A stretch of 40,286 bases of DNA from an uncultured Oxalobacteraceae bacterium (GCA_903862415.1 CAIOYD010000019.1:1-40286), one strand, 5' to 3'. Positions 9,302 through 20,059 are shown, numbered from the stretch's first letter. The notes: generated from the sequence alone by a model not told the origin. Numbers and translations: made by a program.

Positions 9302-11617
9302 ATGGTTGAAATCGAAATCGACGGCAAAAAAGTTGAAGTGCCACCCGGCAGCATGGTAATGGATGCGGCCAATAAACTTGGCACTTACATTCCCCATTTT
9401 TGTTATCACAAAAAGTTATCCATAGCGGCCAGTTGTCGCATGTGTCTGGTTGAGGTTGAAAAAGCACCTAAACCTTTGCCTGCCTGTGCCACTCCGGTGA
9501 CTGCCGGAATGATCGTGCGCTCGAACAGCGACAAGGCAGTCAAGGCACAAAAAGACGTCATGGAATTTTTGTTGATTAACCATCCGCTCGATTGCCCGAT
9601 CTGTGATCAGGGTGGCGAATGCCAGTTGCAGGATCTGGCTGTCGGATACGGAAAAACCGCCTCGCGTTATGAAGAAGAAAAGCGTGTGGTGTTCCATAAA
9701 AATGCCGGTCCGCTGGTATCCATGGAAGAAATGAGTCGCTGCATCCACTGCACTCGTTGCGTACGCTTCGGTCAGGAAATCGCCGGTGTGATGGAACTCG
9801 GTATGCTCGGTCGCGGTGAGCACGCTGAAATCACTACCTTCGTCGGTAAAACCATTGATTCAGAACTGTCCGGCAACATGATCGACATTTGTCCGGTGGG
9901 CGCACTGACTTCCAAGCCATTCCGCTATTCCGCACGCACCTGGGAATTATCGCGTCGTAAATCGGTCAGCCCGCATGATGGGTTGGGCAGCAATCTGATC
10001 GTGCAAGTCAAAAACAATAAAGTCATGCGCGTTTTGCCGCTGGAAAATGAAGCGGTCAATGAATGCTGGATCAGCGATAAAGATCGTTTTTCTTATGAAG
10101 CATTAAACAGTGACAGCCGCTTAACCAAGCCAATGATCAAGCAGGGCGGTCAGTGGCAGGAAACCGACTGGTCAACCGCGCTCGAATATGTTGCCCACGG
10201 CCTCAAAAATATCCGTCACGAACACGGCGCTGCAGCCATCGGAGCTCTGGCAACGCCGCATTCCACACTGGAAGAATTGACCCTGCTGCAAAAAGTCATC
10301 CGCGGCATCGGCAGCGACAACATCGATTTCCGTTTGCGTGCCACCGATGAAACCGCCGCGGCTGGTTTCAAACCATGGCTGGGGATGTCGATTGCCGAAT
10401 TTGCTCAATTAAACAATGTGCTGGTAGTTGGTTCCTTCCTGCGTAAAGATCATCCGTTGCTGGCCGCACGTCTGCGTCATTCGGTCAAAGCCGGCAGCAA
10501 AGTCTCTGTACTGCACGCCAGCGACGATGATTTGCTCATGCCGGTGGCCAATAAACTGATCTGCGCTCCTTCTGCCTGGCTCTCTGCGCTGGCAGAAATC
10601 ATGCAGGCCGTGGCTGAAGCGAAATCACTCACCTCACCACTTAAGGCGGCGACTGTTTCGGCTGCCGCACGCGCCATCGCCGCCGATTTACTGGCTGGCG
10701 AAAATAATGCCATCATGCTCGGTAATGCCGTGACCAACCATCCGCAGGCAGCGCGCATCAATGCCGCCGTGGAATGGATCGCTGCACAGACCGGAGTTAA
10801 ATTCGGTTATCTGACCGAAGCGGCCAATACCGTCGGCGGCTATGTAGCCAATGCCCTGCCGGGTAAAGACGGCCTGTCTGCCGCGCAGATGCTGTCCCTG
10901 CCGCGCAAAGCCTATGTGCTGCTCAATGCCGAACCGCTGCTCGACAGTTCTTCGGCTGCCCGTCCTGCGCTCGAACAGGCTGAAATGGTGATCGTGCTGT
11001 CGGCCTTCACACAAGCTATGGACTATGCCGATGTGCTGTTGCCGATTGCCCCATTCACCGAAACTTCCGGTACCTTCATCAATTGCGAAGGCCGGGTACA
11101 AAGCTTTAACGGTGCCGTCAAACCTCTGGGTGATGCCCGTCCGGCCTGGAAAGTACTGCGCGTACTGGGTAACCTGCTCGGTCTGGATGGTTTTGAGTAT
11201 GAAACTTCCGAAGCTATTCGTGATGAACTGCTCTCCGGTCAGACCGATGTTTCTGCGAGCCTCAATAATTTGATGCGCCTGAGCCCATCGTTGCCGGAGC
11301 AACACCCGGCCGGACTGGAACGAATTGCCAATATCGGCATTTACGACACCGATGCACTGGCACGTCATGCCACAGCGCTGCAGGAAACTGCCGACGCCAG
11401 AGCGCCGCGCGTCTGGTTGCCGACGGCACTGTTTGCTTCTCTCGGTCTGGTGACCGGTGATATCGTCAAGGTGGGGCAGGGCGGACAGAGCGTGTTGTTG
11501 CCGGCGTCGCTGGATAAAGGATTGCCAGAAGGCGTCGTCAGAGTGGCAGCCGGTAATCCGGCCACCGCCGCACTCGGTGCCTTGTTCGGTACACTGACTG
11601 TGGAGCGTGCAGCATGA
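9302..11617 (+). CDS. nuoG: NADH-quinone oxidoreductase subunit G
   Basis: 75-kDa-type subunit, 771 residues, carrying the chain of clusters from NuoF and NuoE towards NuoI. Ligands visible: C34, C45, C48 and C62 (2Fe-2S); H94, C98, C101 and C107 (histidine-ligated 4Fe-4S); C147, C150, C153 and C197 (4Fe-4S). The C-terminal two thirds is the molybdopterin-oxidoreductase-like domain without cofactor. No extra CxxCxxxC motif for the E. coli-type N7 cluster is evident in residues 220-260. It overlaps nuoH by four bases. Confidence 0.96.
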   Translation: MVEIEIDGKKVEVPPGSMVMDAANKLGTYIPHFCYHKKLSIAASCRMCLVEVEKAPKPLPACATPVTAGMIVRSNSDKAVKAQKDVMEFLLINHPLDCPICDQGGECQLQDLAVGYGKTASRYEEEKRVVFHKNAGPLVSMEEMSRCIHCTRCVRFGQEIAGVMELGMLGRGEHAEITTFVGKTIDSELSGNMIDICPVGALTSKPFRYSARTWELSRRKSVSPHDGLGSNLIVQVKNNKVMRVLPLENEAVNECWISDKDRFSYEALNSDSRLTKPMIKQGGQWQETDWSTALEYVAHGLKNIRHEHGAAAIGALATPHSTLEELTLLQKVIRGIGSDNIDFRLRATDETAAAGFKPWLGMSIAEFAQLNNVLVVGSFLRKDHPLLAARLRHSVKAGSKVSVLHASDDDLLMPVANKLICAPSAWLSALAEIMQAVAEAKSLTSPLKAATVSAAARAIAADLLAGENNAIMLGNAVTNHPQAARINAAVEWIAAQTGVKFGYLTEAANTVGGYVANALPGKDGLSAAQMLSLPRKAYVLLNAEPLLDSSSAARPALEQAEMVIVLSAFTQAMDYADVLLPIAPFTETSGTFINCEGRVQSFNGAVKPLGDARPAWKVLRVLGNLLGLDGFEYETSEAIRDELLSGQTDVSASLNNLMRLSPSLPEQHPAGLERIANIGIYDTDALARHATALQETADARAPRVWLPTALFASLGLVTGDIVKVGQGGQSVLLPASLDKGLPEGVVRVAAGNPATAALGALFGTLTVERAA

Positions 11618-12684
11618 TGGACATCATTAATTCTTACGGCACCCTGTTTTTCGGTACCTGGTGGGCCAATATCTGGCTCACCGTCTGGACGCTGATTAAA
11701 ATCGTCTGTATTACCTTACCTGTCATGGGTCTGGTTGCCTATCTGACCTTGTGGGAGCGCAAGATGATAGGCTGGATGCATATACGTTTGGGACCTAACC
11801 GGGTCGGTCCGGCAGGACTGTTGCAACCAATTGCCGATGCCTTAAAACTGCTGTTAAAAGAAATCGTGATTCCCGCCAAGGCCAACAAGATCTTGTTTGT
11901 GATTGCACCGATCATGACCATCATGCCGGCGTTAGCTGCCTGGTCGGTGATTCCTTTCGGTCCGGAAGTTGTGCTGGCCAATGTCAATGCCGGGTTGCTG
12001 TTGCTCATGGCAATCACGTCACTCGAAGTGTATGGCGTGATTATCGCTGGTTGGGCTTCCAATTCGAAATACGCCTTTCTGGGTGCCATGCGTGCCTCGG
12101 CACAAATGGTGTCGTATGAAATCGCCATGGGCTTTGTGCTGGTGATTGTGCTCATGGTGTCAGGCAGTCTGAATTTGTCCGATATCGTCATGGGTCAAAG
12201 CAAGGGCCGTTTCTTTGATATGGGGATCAACATCCTGTCCTGGAACTGGCTGCCGCTGTTCCCGATGTTTGTGGTGTATGTGATTTCCGGGATTGCCGAA
12301 ACCAATCGTCATCCGTTTGACGTGGTCGAAGGTGAATCTGAAATTGTTGCCGGTCATATGGTGGAATACTCGGGTATGTCGTTCGCCATGTTCTTCCTGG
12401 CTGAATATGCCAACATGATTTTAATTTCTGCCATGGCTTCGCTGATGTTTTTGGGCGGCTGGGCAGCACCATTCAGCTTCCTGGGTTTTATTCCCGGCTG
12501 GATCTGGCTGGGAATGAAAACCTTTGTGGTGGTTTCCATGTTTATCTGGGCACGTGCCTCGTTTCCGCGCTATCGCTTTGATCAAATCATGCGTTTGGGC
12601 TGGAAGGTATTTATTCCCATGACACTGGTGTATTTGGTGATCGTGGCGGCGTGGATGCAAACCCCATGGAATATTTGGAAATGA
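11614..12684 (+). CDS. nuoH: NADH-quinone oxidoreductase subunit H
   Basis: Membrane subunit of 356 residues with about eight helices, joining the peripheral arm to the proton-pumping arm and forming the mouth of the quinone tunnel. Conserved runs are [20 protein letters not shown] (about residues 47-66) and [15 protein letters not shown] (about residues 229-243), whose acidic residues line the coupling region. Starts ATGATG, overlapping the nuoG stop. A (CTA)4 run (12701-12712) follows before nuoI. Confidence 0.97.
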   Translation: MMDIINSYGTLFFGTWWANIWLTVWTLIKIVCITLPVMGLVAYLTLWERKMIGWMHIRLGPNRVGPAGLLQPIADALKLLLKEIVIPAKANKILFVIAPIMTIMPALAAWSVIPFGPEVVLANVNAGLLLLMAITSLEVYGVIIAGWASNSKYAFLGAMRASAQMVSYEIAMGFVLVIVLMVSGSLNLSDIVMGQSKGRFFDMGINILSWNWLPLFPMFVVYVISGIAETNRHPFDVVEGESEIVAGHMVEYSGMSFAMFFLAEYANMILISAMASLMFLGGWAAPFSFLGFIPGWIWLGMKTFVVVSMFIWARASFPRYRFDQIMRLGWKVFIPMTLVYLVIVAAWMQTPWNIWK

Positions 12685-12730
12685 GTAGTTGTTCATACTG
12701 CTACTACTACTAGAGTGATTGGAAGCTAAG

Positions 12731-13219
12731 ATGCACGCGATTAAAGATTTTTTTTCCAGCCTGATGTTGCGGGAATTAATAAAGGGAATGGCTTTAACTG
12801 GCCGGTATATGTTTGCGCGTAAAATTACGGTGCAATTCCCGGAAGAAAAAACCCCGATGTCACCGCGTTTCCGTGGCCTGCATGCCCTGCGCAGCTACCC
12901 TAACGGCGAAGAGCGTTGCATAGCCTGCAAACTGTGTGAAGCAGTCTGTCCGGCCATGGCGATCACGATAGAATCGGAACAGCGGGCCGACGGCAGTCGC
13001 CGTACCACCCGTTATGACATTGATTTAAATAAATGTATTTTTTGTGGCTTTTGTGAAGAATCCTGTCCGGTGGATTCCATTGTTGAAACCCATATTCTCG
13101 AATATCACGGCGAAACCCGCGGTGATCTGTACTTCACCAAGGAAATGTTGCTCGCCGTAGGAACCAAGTATGAACCGGAAATTGCTGCCGCCCGTGCCAA
13201 AGACGCGGCCTACCGTTAA
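12731..13219 (+). CDS. nuoI: NADH-quinone oxidoreductase subunit I
   Basis: Ferredoxin-like subunit of 162 residues with two 4Fe-4S clusters (N6a and N6b). Ligands are C63, C66, C69 and C73 ([12 protein letters not shown]) and C102, C105, C108 and C112 ([12 protein letters not shown]). The in-frame TTG at 12719 would add four residues; the ATG at 12731 (MHAIKDFF) fits the family start better and has GGAAG just upstream. Delivers electrons to N2 in NuoB. Confidence 0.95.
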   Translation: MHAIKDFFSSLMLRELIKGMALTGRYMFARKITVQFPEEKTPMSPRFRGLHALRSYPNGEERCIACKLCEAVCPAMAITIESEQRADGSRRTTRYDIDLNKCIFCGFCEESCPVDSIVETHILEYHGETRGDLYFTKEMLLAVGTKYEPEIAAARAKDAAYR

Positions 13220-13237
13220 CCTAAAAGCGCTCGAATA

Positions 13238-13873
13238 ATGGAATTTACCTCTGTCTTATTTTACGTGTTCTCAGCTATTTTGATCTGTGCTGCGTTTCGC
13301 GTCATTACTGCCCGCAATCCTGTGCATGCAGCCTTGTTTTTGGTGTTGTCGTTCTTTAACGCGGCCGCGCTGTGGATGTTACTGCAAGCTGAATTTTTAG
13401 CGATTGTGCTGGTTCTGGTTTATGTTGGCGCTGTCATGGTGCTGTTCTTGTTCGTCGTCATGATGCTCGATATAAACGTGGATAAAATTCGTGAAGGATT
13501 CTGGAGTAATTTCCCACTGGCGGCGACCGTTGGTGTGGTGATTGTGCTGGAAATGGCCATGGTGCTGGCGCACGGTTTCTGGACGCCAGCCACAGCACTG
13601 GCTGCCCATGTTGATGGCGTCAACAATACCAAGGCGTTGGGTATCCTGATTTTCTCGCATTACTCTTACGCCTTTGAAGTTGCTGCGGCCGTGTTGTTAT
13701 TAGGGATAGTTGCTGCAGTTGCGCTGACCCTGCGCAAGCGTAAAGATACCAAATACTTTGATCCGGCCTTGGCTGTCAAGGTGAAGAGCACAGACCGGGT
13801 ACGGGTTGTAAAAATGGCCTTCGAACCACGGGTCGATTCCACCGCATCCACCCAGAACCAGGAGGGCAAATGA
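13238..13873 (+). CDS. nuoJ: NADH-quinone oxidoreductase subunit J
   Basis: Membrane subunit of 211 residues with five hydrophobic helices. The third includes the conserved [19 protein letters not shown] region (about residues 58-77) that contains the pi-bulge glycine linked to coupling. The C-terminal 45 or so residues are a charged cytoplasmic tail. It overlaps nuoK by four bases. Confidence 0.95.
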   Translation: MEFTSVLFYVFSAILICAAFRVITARNPVHAALFLVLSFFNAAALWMLLQAEFLAIVLVLVYVGAVMVLFLFVVMMLDINVDKIREGFWSNFPLAATVGVVIVLEMAMVLAHGFWTPATALAAHVDGVNNTKALGILIFSHYSYAFEVAAAVLLLGIVAAVALTLRKRKDTKYFDPALAVKVKSTDRVRVVKMAFEPRVDSTASTQNQEGK

Positions 13874-14184
13874 CACTCACTCTGACCCTGACACATTACC
13901 TCATTCTTGGGGCAATACTGTTCGCAATTTCCGTGATCGGGATTTTTCTCAATCGCAAAAATATCATCGTTTTATTAATGGCCATTGAATTGATGTTGTT
14001 GGCAGTGAATATGAATTTCATCGCCTTTTCACATTATTTAGGTGACGCAGCCGGGCAAGTGTTTGTTTTCTTTATCCTGACCGTGGCCGCTGCAGAATCC
14101 GCCATTGGTTTGGCCATCCTGGTTGTGATGTTCCGTAATCTGGACACAATCAATGTGGAAGACTTAGATACGCTCAAAGGATAA
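13870..14184 (+). CDS. nuoK: NADH-quinone oxidoreductase subunit K
   Basis: Three-helix membrane subunit of 104 residues, related to MrpC antiporter subunits. The helix 2 glutamate is in [11 protein letters not shown] (about residues 37-47) and the helix 3 glutamate in [11 protein letters not shown]; both are on the proton path. Begins within the nuoJ stop (ATGA), with GGAGG just upstream. Normal length. Confidence 0.96.
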   Translation: MTLTLTLTHYLILGAILFAISVIGIFLNRKNIIVLLMAIELMLLAVNMNFIAFSHYLGDAAGQVFVFFILTVAAAESAIGLAILVVMFRNLDTINVEDLDTLKG

Positions 14185-14190
14185 CTAATT

Positions 14191-16245
14191 ATGACCGCAG
14201 GTCAGCTCAACCCACAATTACTTTTGGCCGTGCCGCTGGCACCACTGGCGGGCGCAGCCATCGCCGGTTTGCTGGGCACGAAATTTTTCGGCAATATCGT
14301 CGGGCGCAAGGTGTCGCACAGCGTGACGATACTCGGCGTTCTGCTTGCCCTGATCATTTCCGTGTGCACGTTGCTCTCGGTGATGGATGGTGCCAGCTAT
14401 AACGGCACTCTGTACCAGTGGATGAATGTCGCCGGACTTAAACTCGAAGTTGGTTTTCAGATTGATAGCCTGTCTGCCATGATGATGTGCGTGGTGACGT
14501 TTGTCTCGCTCATGGTGCATATCTATACCATCGGCTATATGGAAGAAGATGAAGGCTATAACCGCTTCTTTGCCTATATTTCCTTATTTACGTTTTCGAT
14601 GCTGATGCTGGTTATGAGCAACAACTTCCTGCAACTGTTCTTTGGCTGGGAAGCCGTTGGTCTGGTGTCGTATCTGCTCATCGGTTTCTGGTACACCAAA
14701 CCGACCGCGATTTTCGCCAACATGAAAGCCTTCCTGGTCAACCGTGTCGGTGACTTTGGTTTCATCCTTGGTATCGGCCTCATCGTGGCCTACACCAACA
14801 GCATGAATTACGGCGAAGTGTTTGCCCGCAAAGATATTCTGCTCAACGGCGTATTGCCTGGTACCGACTGGATGCTCGTCACTGTCGCATGTATCTGCCT
14901 CTTCATCGGTGCCATGGGTAAATCGGCGCAATTCCCCTTGCATGTCTGGTTGCCTGATTCAATGGAAGGCCCGACCCCGATTTCCGCTCTGATCCACGCT
15001 GCCACCATGGTGACGGCTGGTATTTTCATGGTGGCACGCATGTCGCCGCTGTTTGAACTGTCAGATACCGCGCTGTCGTTTATTCTGGTGATCGGTGCCA
15101 TCACGGCCCTGTTCATGGGTTTCATGGGGATTATTCAAAACGATATCAAACGGGTGGTGGCGTATTCGACCCTGTCGCAACTCGGTTACATGACGGTGGC
15201 ACTCGGCGCTTCCGCCTATTCGGTGGCGGTGTTCCATCTGATGACGCATGCGTTCTTCAAGGCATTGTTGTTCCTGGCGGCCGGTTCGGTCATCATGGGC
15301 ATGCACCATGATCAGGACATCCGTAACATGGGTGGTTTGCGCAAATACATGAAAATCACCTGGTTGACGTCGCTCGTGGGTTCACTGGCGCTGATCGGCA
15401 CACCGTTTTTCTCTGGCTTTTATTCCAAAGACAGCATTATCGAGGCCGTGGCAGCGAGTCATTTGCCTGGTTCCGGATTTGCCCGTTTTGCTGTTCTGGC
15501 CGGTGTGTTTGTGACCGCTTTTTATTCTTTCCGTATGTATTTCCTGGTTTTTCATGGCAAAGAAAACTTTGGCCATGCGCATGCTCACCACGATGCTCAC
15601 GATGAAGATGATCACGACCACGACCATCATCATGGTTTGGCTCCCGGTCAGAAGCCGCATGAATCTCCCTGGGTCATCTGGGTGCCGCTGGTCTTGCTGG
15701 CAATCCCTTCGGCACTGATCGGTTATTTCACCATTGCGCCGATGTTGCACGGCGACTTTTTCAAAGGTGTGATTTTTGTCTCTGAACGCCATGAAGCCAT
15801 GCGTGAACTGGCTGAAGAATTCCATCATCTCGGTGGTGCCGATGGTATGGCTATCCATGCGCTGATGTCGCTGCCATTCTGGCTGGCTATGGCGGGTGTG
15901 GCAACTTCGTATGTGTTCTATATGCTCAAGCCACAAATTCCAACGGCGCTGAAAAAACAGTTCGGCTTGTTGTACACCTTGCTGGACAATAAATACTACC
16001 TGGATAAATTTAACGATGTGGTGTTTGCCGGTGGAGCACGTTTGTTGGGAGGCGGTTTGTGGAATGTCGGTGACAAAGGCCTCATCGATGGACTCATTGT
16101 CAATGGCAGCGCCAAACTGGTCGCCTGGTCGTCGAGAACGCTGCGCCTGATTCAGACTGGCTACATTTATCACTATGCCTTTGTCATGATACTTGGGGTG
16201 TTGGGCTTCCTGATCTATTTTATGCCAAACCCATTTACTAAATAA
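14191..16245 (+). CDS. nuoL: NADH-quinone oxidoreductase subunit L
   Basis: Antiporter-like proton-pumping subunit of 684 residues, at the distal end of the membrane arm. FFGWEAVGLVSYLLIGFW (about residues 150-167) has the helix 5 glutamate, and MGKSAQFPLHVWLPDSMEGP (242-261) has the helix 7 lysine. MTHAFFKALLFLAAGS (351-366) has the helix 12 lysine region. Between a late helix and the lateral-helix end, residues 462-481 are a loop of almost only His and Asp. Six bases after nuoK. Confidence 0.96.
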   Translation: MTAGQLNPQLLLAVPLAPLAGAAIAGLLGTKFFGNIVGRKVSHSVTILGVLLALIISVCTLLSVMDGASYNGTLYQWMNVAGLKLEVGFQIDSLSAMMMCVVTFVSLMVHIYTIGYMEEDEGYNRFFAYISLFTFSMLMLVMSNNFLQLFFGWEAVGLVSYLLIGFWYTKPTAIFANMKAFLVNRVGDFGFILGIGLIVAYTNSMNYGEVFARKDILLNGVLPGTDWMLVTVACICLFIGAMGKSAQFPLHVWLPDSMEGPTPISALIHAATMVTAGIFMVARMSPLFELSDTALSFILVIGAITALFMGFMGIIQNDIKRVVAYSTLSQLGYMTVALGASAYSVAVFHLMTHAFFKALLFLAAGSVIMGMHHDQDIRNMGGLRKYMKITWLTSLVGSLALIGTPFFSGFYSKDSIIEAVAASHLPGSGFARFAVLAGVFVTAFYSFRMYFLVFHGKENFGHAHAHHDAHDEDDHDHDHHHGLAPGQKPHESPWVIWVPLVLLAIPSALIGYFTIAPMLHGDFFKGVIFVSERHEAMRELAEEFHHLGGADGMAIHALMSLPFWLAMAGVATSYVFYMLKPQIPTALKKQFGLLYTLLDNKYYLDKFNDVVFAGGARLLGGGLWNVGDKGLIDGLIVNGSAKLVAWSSRTLRLIQTGYIYHYAFVMILGVLGFLIYFMPNPFTK

Positions 16246-16258
16246 GCAGACCATAACC

Positions 16259-17752
16259 ATGATGCAGTCAACTTCCTCCTTATTAAGCCTGGCGATCTGG
16301 CTCCCAATCGCCTTCGGACTGTTTGTCATTGCCTTTGGTAAAGACGACAATCCCGGACTGGTGCGCGGTGTTTCCCTCATCGGTGCGATTGCCAGCTTTC
16401 TGGTCACGCTGCCTTTAATCAGCCATTTTGATAACTCAGCCCACGGCATGCAGTTTGTCGAACGGGCAGGCTGGATTGAGCGTTTTAACGTCAATTACTA
16501 TCTGGGTATCGATGGCATTTCCCTGTGGATGGTGCTGCTGACGTCGTTCATCACCGTCATCGTGGTCATTGCCGGGTGGGTAGTGATTACCAAACGCGTG
16601 GCCCAGTACATGGGTGCGTTTCTGATTTTGTCCGGTCTGATGATCGGCGTGTTCTGTGCACTGGATGGCTTGCTGTTTTATGTCTTCTTTGAAGCAACCC
16701 TGATCCCGATGTATATCATTATCGGTGTCTGGGGTGGTGCCAACCGCGTGTATGCCTCGTTCAAGTTTTTCCTCTACACTCTGATGGGTTCGTTGTTGAC
16801 GCTGGTGGCGATTATTTATCTGTACACGCAGGCGCACAGCTTTGATATTCAGGCATGGCAGCAATTGCCACTGACACTGCATCAGCAAATCTTTATTTTT
16901 GTCGCTTTTCTGGCGGCGTTTGCAGTCAAAGTACCGATGTGGCCAGTACATACCTGGTTGCCGGATGCCCACGTGGAAGCGCCTACCGGTGGTTCAGTCG
17001 TGTTGGCGGCCATCATGCTTAAACTCGGCGCCTACGGTTTCCTGCGGTTCTCGTTGCCGATTGCACCGGATGCCAGCCATTATCTGGCACCGCTCATTAT
17101 TACCATGTCACTCATCGCCGTTATCTACATCGGTCTGGTCGCGCTGGTGCAGACCGACATGAAAAAATTGGTGGCGTATTCCTCGATTGCCCACATGGGT
17201 TTCGTCACGCTGGGCTTTTTCATGTTCAATGACATGTCAGTGCAGGGTGGTATCGTACAAATGATTTCGCACGGCTTTATTTCCGGCGCCATGTTCCTGT
17301 GTATCGGTGTGCTGTATGACCGCATGCATTCACGCGACATCGTTGACTACGGCGGTGTCGTCAACACCATGCCTAAATTTGCAGCCCTGTTCGTATTCTT
17401 TTCCATGGCCAACTGTGGTTTGCCAGCCACGTCCGGTTTTGTCGGTGAATTCATGGTCATCATGGGCGCAGTCAAATTTAATTTCTGGATCGGTATGTTG
17501 GCCGCTACGGCACTGATTTTCGGCGCAGCGTATTCATTGTGGATGGTCAAGCGGGTGGTGTTTGGCGCGGTCACCAATGATCACGTCGCCGCGCTCAAGG
17601 ATTTGAGTGCGCGTGAATTCTTTATGTTGGGCGTGCTGGCGATTGCTGTGCTGGCGATGGGTTTATATCCGGAACCATTTACCGCAGCGATGCAAACCAG
17701 CGTCACTGATTTATTAACGCATGTAGCGACATCCAAAATACCCGCCTTTTAA
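16259..17752 (+). CDS. nuoM: NADH-quinone oxidoreductase subunit M
   Basis: Antiporter-like proton-pumping subunit of 497 residues with about fourteen helices. FFEATLIPMYIIIGVWGG (about residues 143-160) has the helix 5 glutamate, and KVPMWPVHTWLPDAHVEAP (about residues 223-241) the helix 7 lysine and discontinuous helix. HGFISGAMFLCIGVLYDR is the helix 12 region. Starts ATGATG, 13 bases after nuoL. Confidence 0.96.
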   Translation: MMQSTSSLLSLAIWLPIAFGLFVIAFGKDDNPGLVRGVSLIGAIASFLVTLPLISHFDNSAHGMQFVERAGWIERFNVNYYLGIDGISLWMVLLTSFITVIVVIAGWVVITKRVAQYMGAFLILSGLMIGVFCALDGLLFYVFFEATLIPMYIIIGVWGGANRVYASFKFFLYTLMGSLLTLVAIIYLYTQAHSFDIQAWQQLPLTLHQQIFIFVAFLAAFAVKVPMWPVHTWLPDAHVEAPTGGSVVLAAIMLKLGAYGFLRFSLPIAPDASHYLAPLIITMSLIAVIYIGLVALVQTDMKKLVAYSSIAHMGFVTLGFFMFNDMSVQGGIVQMISHGFISGAMFLCIGVLYDRMHSRDIVDYGGVVNTMPKFAALFVFFSMANCGLPATSGFVGEFMVIMGAVKFNFWIGMLAATALIFGAAYSLWMVKRVVFGAVTNDHVAALKDLSAREFFMLGVLAIAVLAMGLYPEPFTAAMQTSVTDLLTHVATSKIPAF

Positions 17753-17798
17753 TTGCGACACAGGTTAGTTCTGTAACGAATAAGGCTCAATAGGCAAA

Positions 17799-19283
17799 AT
17801 GATGATGAATTTTACACCGGCATATCCTGAACTATTTTTACTGTTAGCGATCTGTGCGATCCTGCTTGTCGACATGTTTTTGTCGGACGCCAAGCGGGTG
17901 CTGACGCATTACCTGTCGCTCTCCGCTATTGTTGTGTGCGCGCTCATTACCCTGAGTGACTTTCATGCCGGGGAAACGGTCTACACCTTCAACAACATGT
18001 TTTTGTCGGACCCAATGTCCAACCTGCTGAAACTGTTCTGTTATCTGGCCGTGGGCATGACGCTCATTTACAGCCGCAAGTACACAACCGACCGTGGCAT
18101 GCTCGGCGGTGGTGAGTTGGGTGGCGAGTTTTATGTACTGGCACTGTTTTCTCTGCTTGGTCAGATGGTGATGATTTCGGGTAATAACGTGCTCATTATT
18201 TATCTGGGCCTGGAACTGATGTCGCTGGCACTGTATGCCCTGGTAGCACTGCGTCGCAATCATGTGGCGTCTACTGAAGCGGCCATGAAATATTTTGTCC
18301 TCGGCGCACTGGCTTCTGGTTTCCTGTTGTATGGTATTTCCATGCTGTACGGTTCCACCGGTTCGCTGGATCTGTCCGAAATCGCTCGCATCAGCTCTTC
18401 CGTGACGGCCAATAAAACCATTCTGGTGTTCGCGCTGGTGTTTATTGTCTCCGGTCTGGCATTCAAGCTGGGCGCGGTGCCGTTTCATATGTGGGTGCCG
18501 GATGTCTATCAGGGCGCTCCGACAGGCGTGACCCTGTTGCTGGGTGCGGCTCCCAAGCTGGCCGCATTTGCGATTTGCTTCCGTTTGTTGGTTGAATCTT
18601 TGTTCACTCAGGCGGTCGAATGGCAGCAAATGCTCACTGTGCTGGCGGTTCTGTCGATGGCAGTTGGCAACTTTGCCGCCCTGGCGCAAACCAACCTGAA
18701 ACGCATGCTGGCGTATTCCACTATTTCCCATATGGGTTTCATGCTGCTCGGTCTGCTCTCTGGTGTCTCTGACGGTCACGTCAATCTGGCGGCGAGTGCC
18801 TATGCATCTTCGATGTTTTATATCATTACCTACGTCATTACCACGCTGGGCACCTTCGGCATGATTCTGTTGTTGGCCCGCAATGGCTTTGAATCGGAAA
18901 GCATCGATGACCTTAAAGGCCTGAGCAAACGCAGTCCGTGGTTTGCCTTCGTCATGCTGATGTTTATGTTTTCACTCGCCGGTATTCCACCGTTCATGGG
19001 CTTCTATGCCAAGTTCTCGGTCTTGCAGGCGGTGCTCGGTACCGGACAGGTCTGGCTGGCTGTGCTGGCGGTGTTGTTCTCGCTCGTCGGTGCGTTCTAC
19101 TATCTGCGCGTCATCAAGGTGATGTATTTTGATGAGCCAACCGAAACAGCTGGTATTGCTGTCGGCACCGAAATGCGTCTGGTGTTGACGCTCAACGGTC
19201 TGGCCGTCATCGTTCTCGGTCTGATGCCGGATTCCCTGATGAATACTTGTCTGGTGGCCATCACCAAGACACTGGCGTCGTAA
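17799..19283 (+). CDS. nuoN: NADH-quinone oxidoreductase subunit N
   Basis: Antiporter-like subunit of 494 residues closing the nuo operon. LGLELMSLALYALVALRR (about residues 136-153) has the helix 5 glutamate, FKLGAVPFHMWVPDVYQGAP (about residues 222-241) the helix 7 lysine and discontinuous helix. The start is one of three consecutive ATGs at 17799. A terminator follows at once, so nothing downstream appears to belong to the operon. Confidence 0.96.
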   Translation: MMMNFTPAYPELFLLLAICAILLVDMFLSDAKRVLTHYLSLSAIVVCALITLSDFHAGETVYTFNNMFLSDPMSNLLKLFCYLAVGMTLIYSRKYTTDRGMLGGGELGGEFYVLALFSLLGQMVMISGNNVLIIYLGLELMSLALYALVALRRNHVASTEAAMKYFVLGALASGFLLYGISMLYGSTGSLDLSEIARISSSVTANKTILVFALVFIVSGLAFKLGAVPFHMWVPDVYQGAPTGVTLLLGAAPKLAAFAICFRLLVESLFTQAVEWQQMLTVLAVLSMAVGNFAALAQTNLKRMLAYSTISHMGFMLLGLLSGVSDGHVNLAASAYASSMFYIITYVITTLGTFGMILLLARNGFESESIDDLKGLSKRSPWFAFVMLMFMFSLAGIPPFMGFYAKFSVLQAVLGTGQVWLAVLAVLFSLVGAFYYLRVIKVMYFDEPTETAGIAVGTEMRLVLTLNGLAVIVLGLMPDSLMNTCLVAITKTLAS

Positions 19284-19294
19284 TTCTTCCTGCT

Positions 19295-19325
19295 GCTGCG
19301 GACTTCCTGTCCGCAGCGTTGTTTC
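19295..19325 (+). terminator. Terminator of the nuo operon
   Basis: GCTGCGGAC (19295-19303), loop TTCCT and GTCCGCAGC (19309-19317) form a perfect 9-bp GC-rich stem, followed by GTTGTTTC. It lies 12 bases after the nuoN stop. Confidence 0.8.
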
Positions 19326-19368
19326 AATTCCGGACTGGTCGTCAGTCAACCTGATTTTATATTTCGTC

Positions 19369-19392
19369 ATTCCCGAGGGGGTAGTCGGGAAT
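19369..19392. repeat. Short inverted repeat of the CATTCCCG...CGGGAATCC type
   Basis: ATTCCCGA (19369-19376) and TCGGGAAT (19385-19392) are a perfect 8-bp dyad around an 8-base G-rich loop, with GTC before and CCAG after. I recall similar ATTCCCG/CGGGAAT elements dispersed in intergenic DNA of many proteobacteria. It sits between the nuo terminator and the Nudix gene. Confidence 0.5.
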
Positions 19393-19420
19393 CCAGAGTC
19401 GTTTACTTGAGACCACATCC

Positions 19421-19975
19421 ATGGATATGCACCTTAAAGAAACCTTTGTTTCCGGTGAACTGGCCTATGACGGCCATTTTTTAAAAGTGCAGCGTGATCA
19501 GGTGGTCTTGCCGGACGGTAAGCTTACCGAGCGTGAATACATCAGACATCCCGGTGCCGTGGTCATCATTCCCTTGTTTTCCGATGGCAGCGTGCTCATG
19601 GAGCGGCAGTTTCGCTATCCGTTGAACCGTGTGTTCATTGAATTTCCAGCCGGCAAAATTGATCCGGGTGAAGATCCGCTGGTGTGTGCCAAACGCGAAT
19701 TGCTGGAGGAAACCGGCTACACCGCGGGCTCCTGGCAATTCGTCTGCACCATCCACAATGCCATCGCCTATGCCGACGAACATCTGGATATTTTTTTGGC
19801 GCGCGATTTGCAACCCGGCCAGGCGCAACTGGATGACGAAGAATTTCTGGAAACTTACCAGGCTCCATTCCAGCAGTTATTGGAGGGGGTGAAGTGTGGT
19901 GAAATTACCGATGTGAAAACCGTGATCGGTATTTTTTGGCTGGAAAAAATTCTGCAGGGTAGTTGGGTGTTGTAA
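19421..19975 (+). CDS. Nudix hydrolase, ADP-ribose pyrophosphatase-like
   Basis: Cytoplasmic hydrolase of 184 residues, probably cleaving ADP-ribose or related nucleotide sugars to AMP and a sugar phosphate. The complete Nudix box runs from G78 to Y100: GKIDPGE, seven residues, then RELLEETGY, with all catalytic acids present. The N-terminal part (YIRHPGAVVIIPLFSDGSVL) and EFPAGKID are those of the NudF-type ADP-ribose pyrophosphatase branch. An alternative ATG exists six bases downstream (19427). In Burkholderiales a Nudix gene of this kind is often found just after nuoN, as here. Confidence 0.88.
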   Translation: MDMHLKETFVSGELAYDGHFLKVQRDQVVLPDGKLTEREYIRHPGAVVIIPLFSDGSVLMERQFRYPLNRVFIEFPAGKIDPGEDPLVCAKRELLEETGYTAGSWQFVCTIHNAIAYADEHLDIFLARDLQPGQAQLDDEEFLETYQAPFQQLLEGVKCGEITDVKTVIGIFWLEKILQGSWVL

Positions 19976-20059
19976 ATTACCATCAAATTATCTTCATTTA
20001 AGGCAATAATATTCGGTTAAGGCTGCGATGAGATAAATAATATAGGAATTGAATAAACC

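Noticed and set aside
12701-12712. Phase-variation tract (CTA)4 before nuoI
   Set aside because: Only four units and outside coding sequence and the ribosome binding site; a length change would have little obvious effect.
15382-16494. 370-codon minus-strand open frame opposite nuoL and nuoM
   Set aside because: A shadow of well-conserved genes in GC-rich DNA; rich in His, Gln and Arg with no recognisable domain.
17844-18779. 311-codon minus-strand open frame opposite nuoN
   Set aside because: Antisense shadow with shadow-type composition and no start signal.
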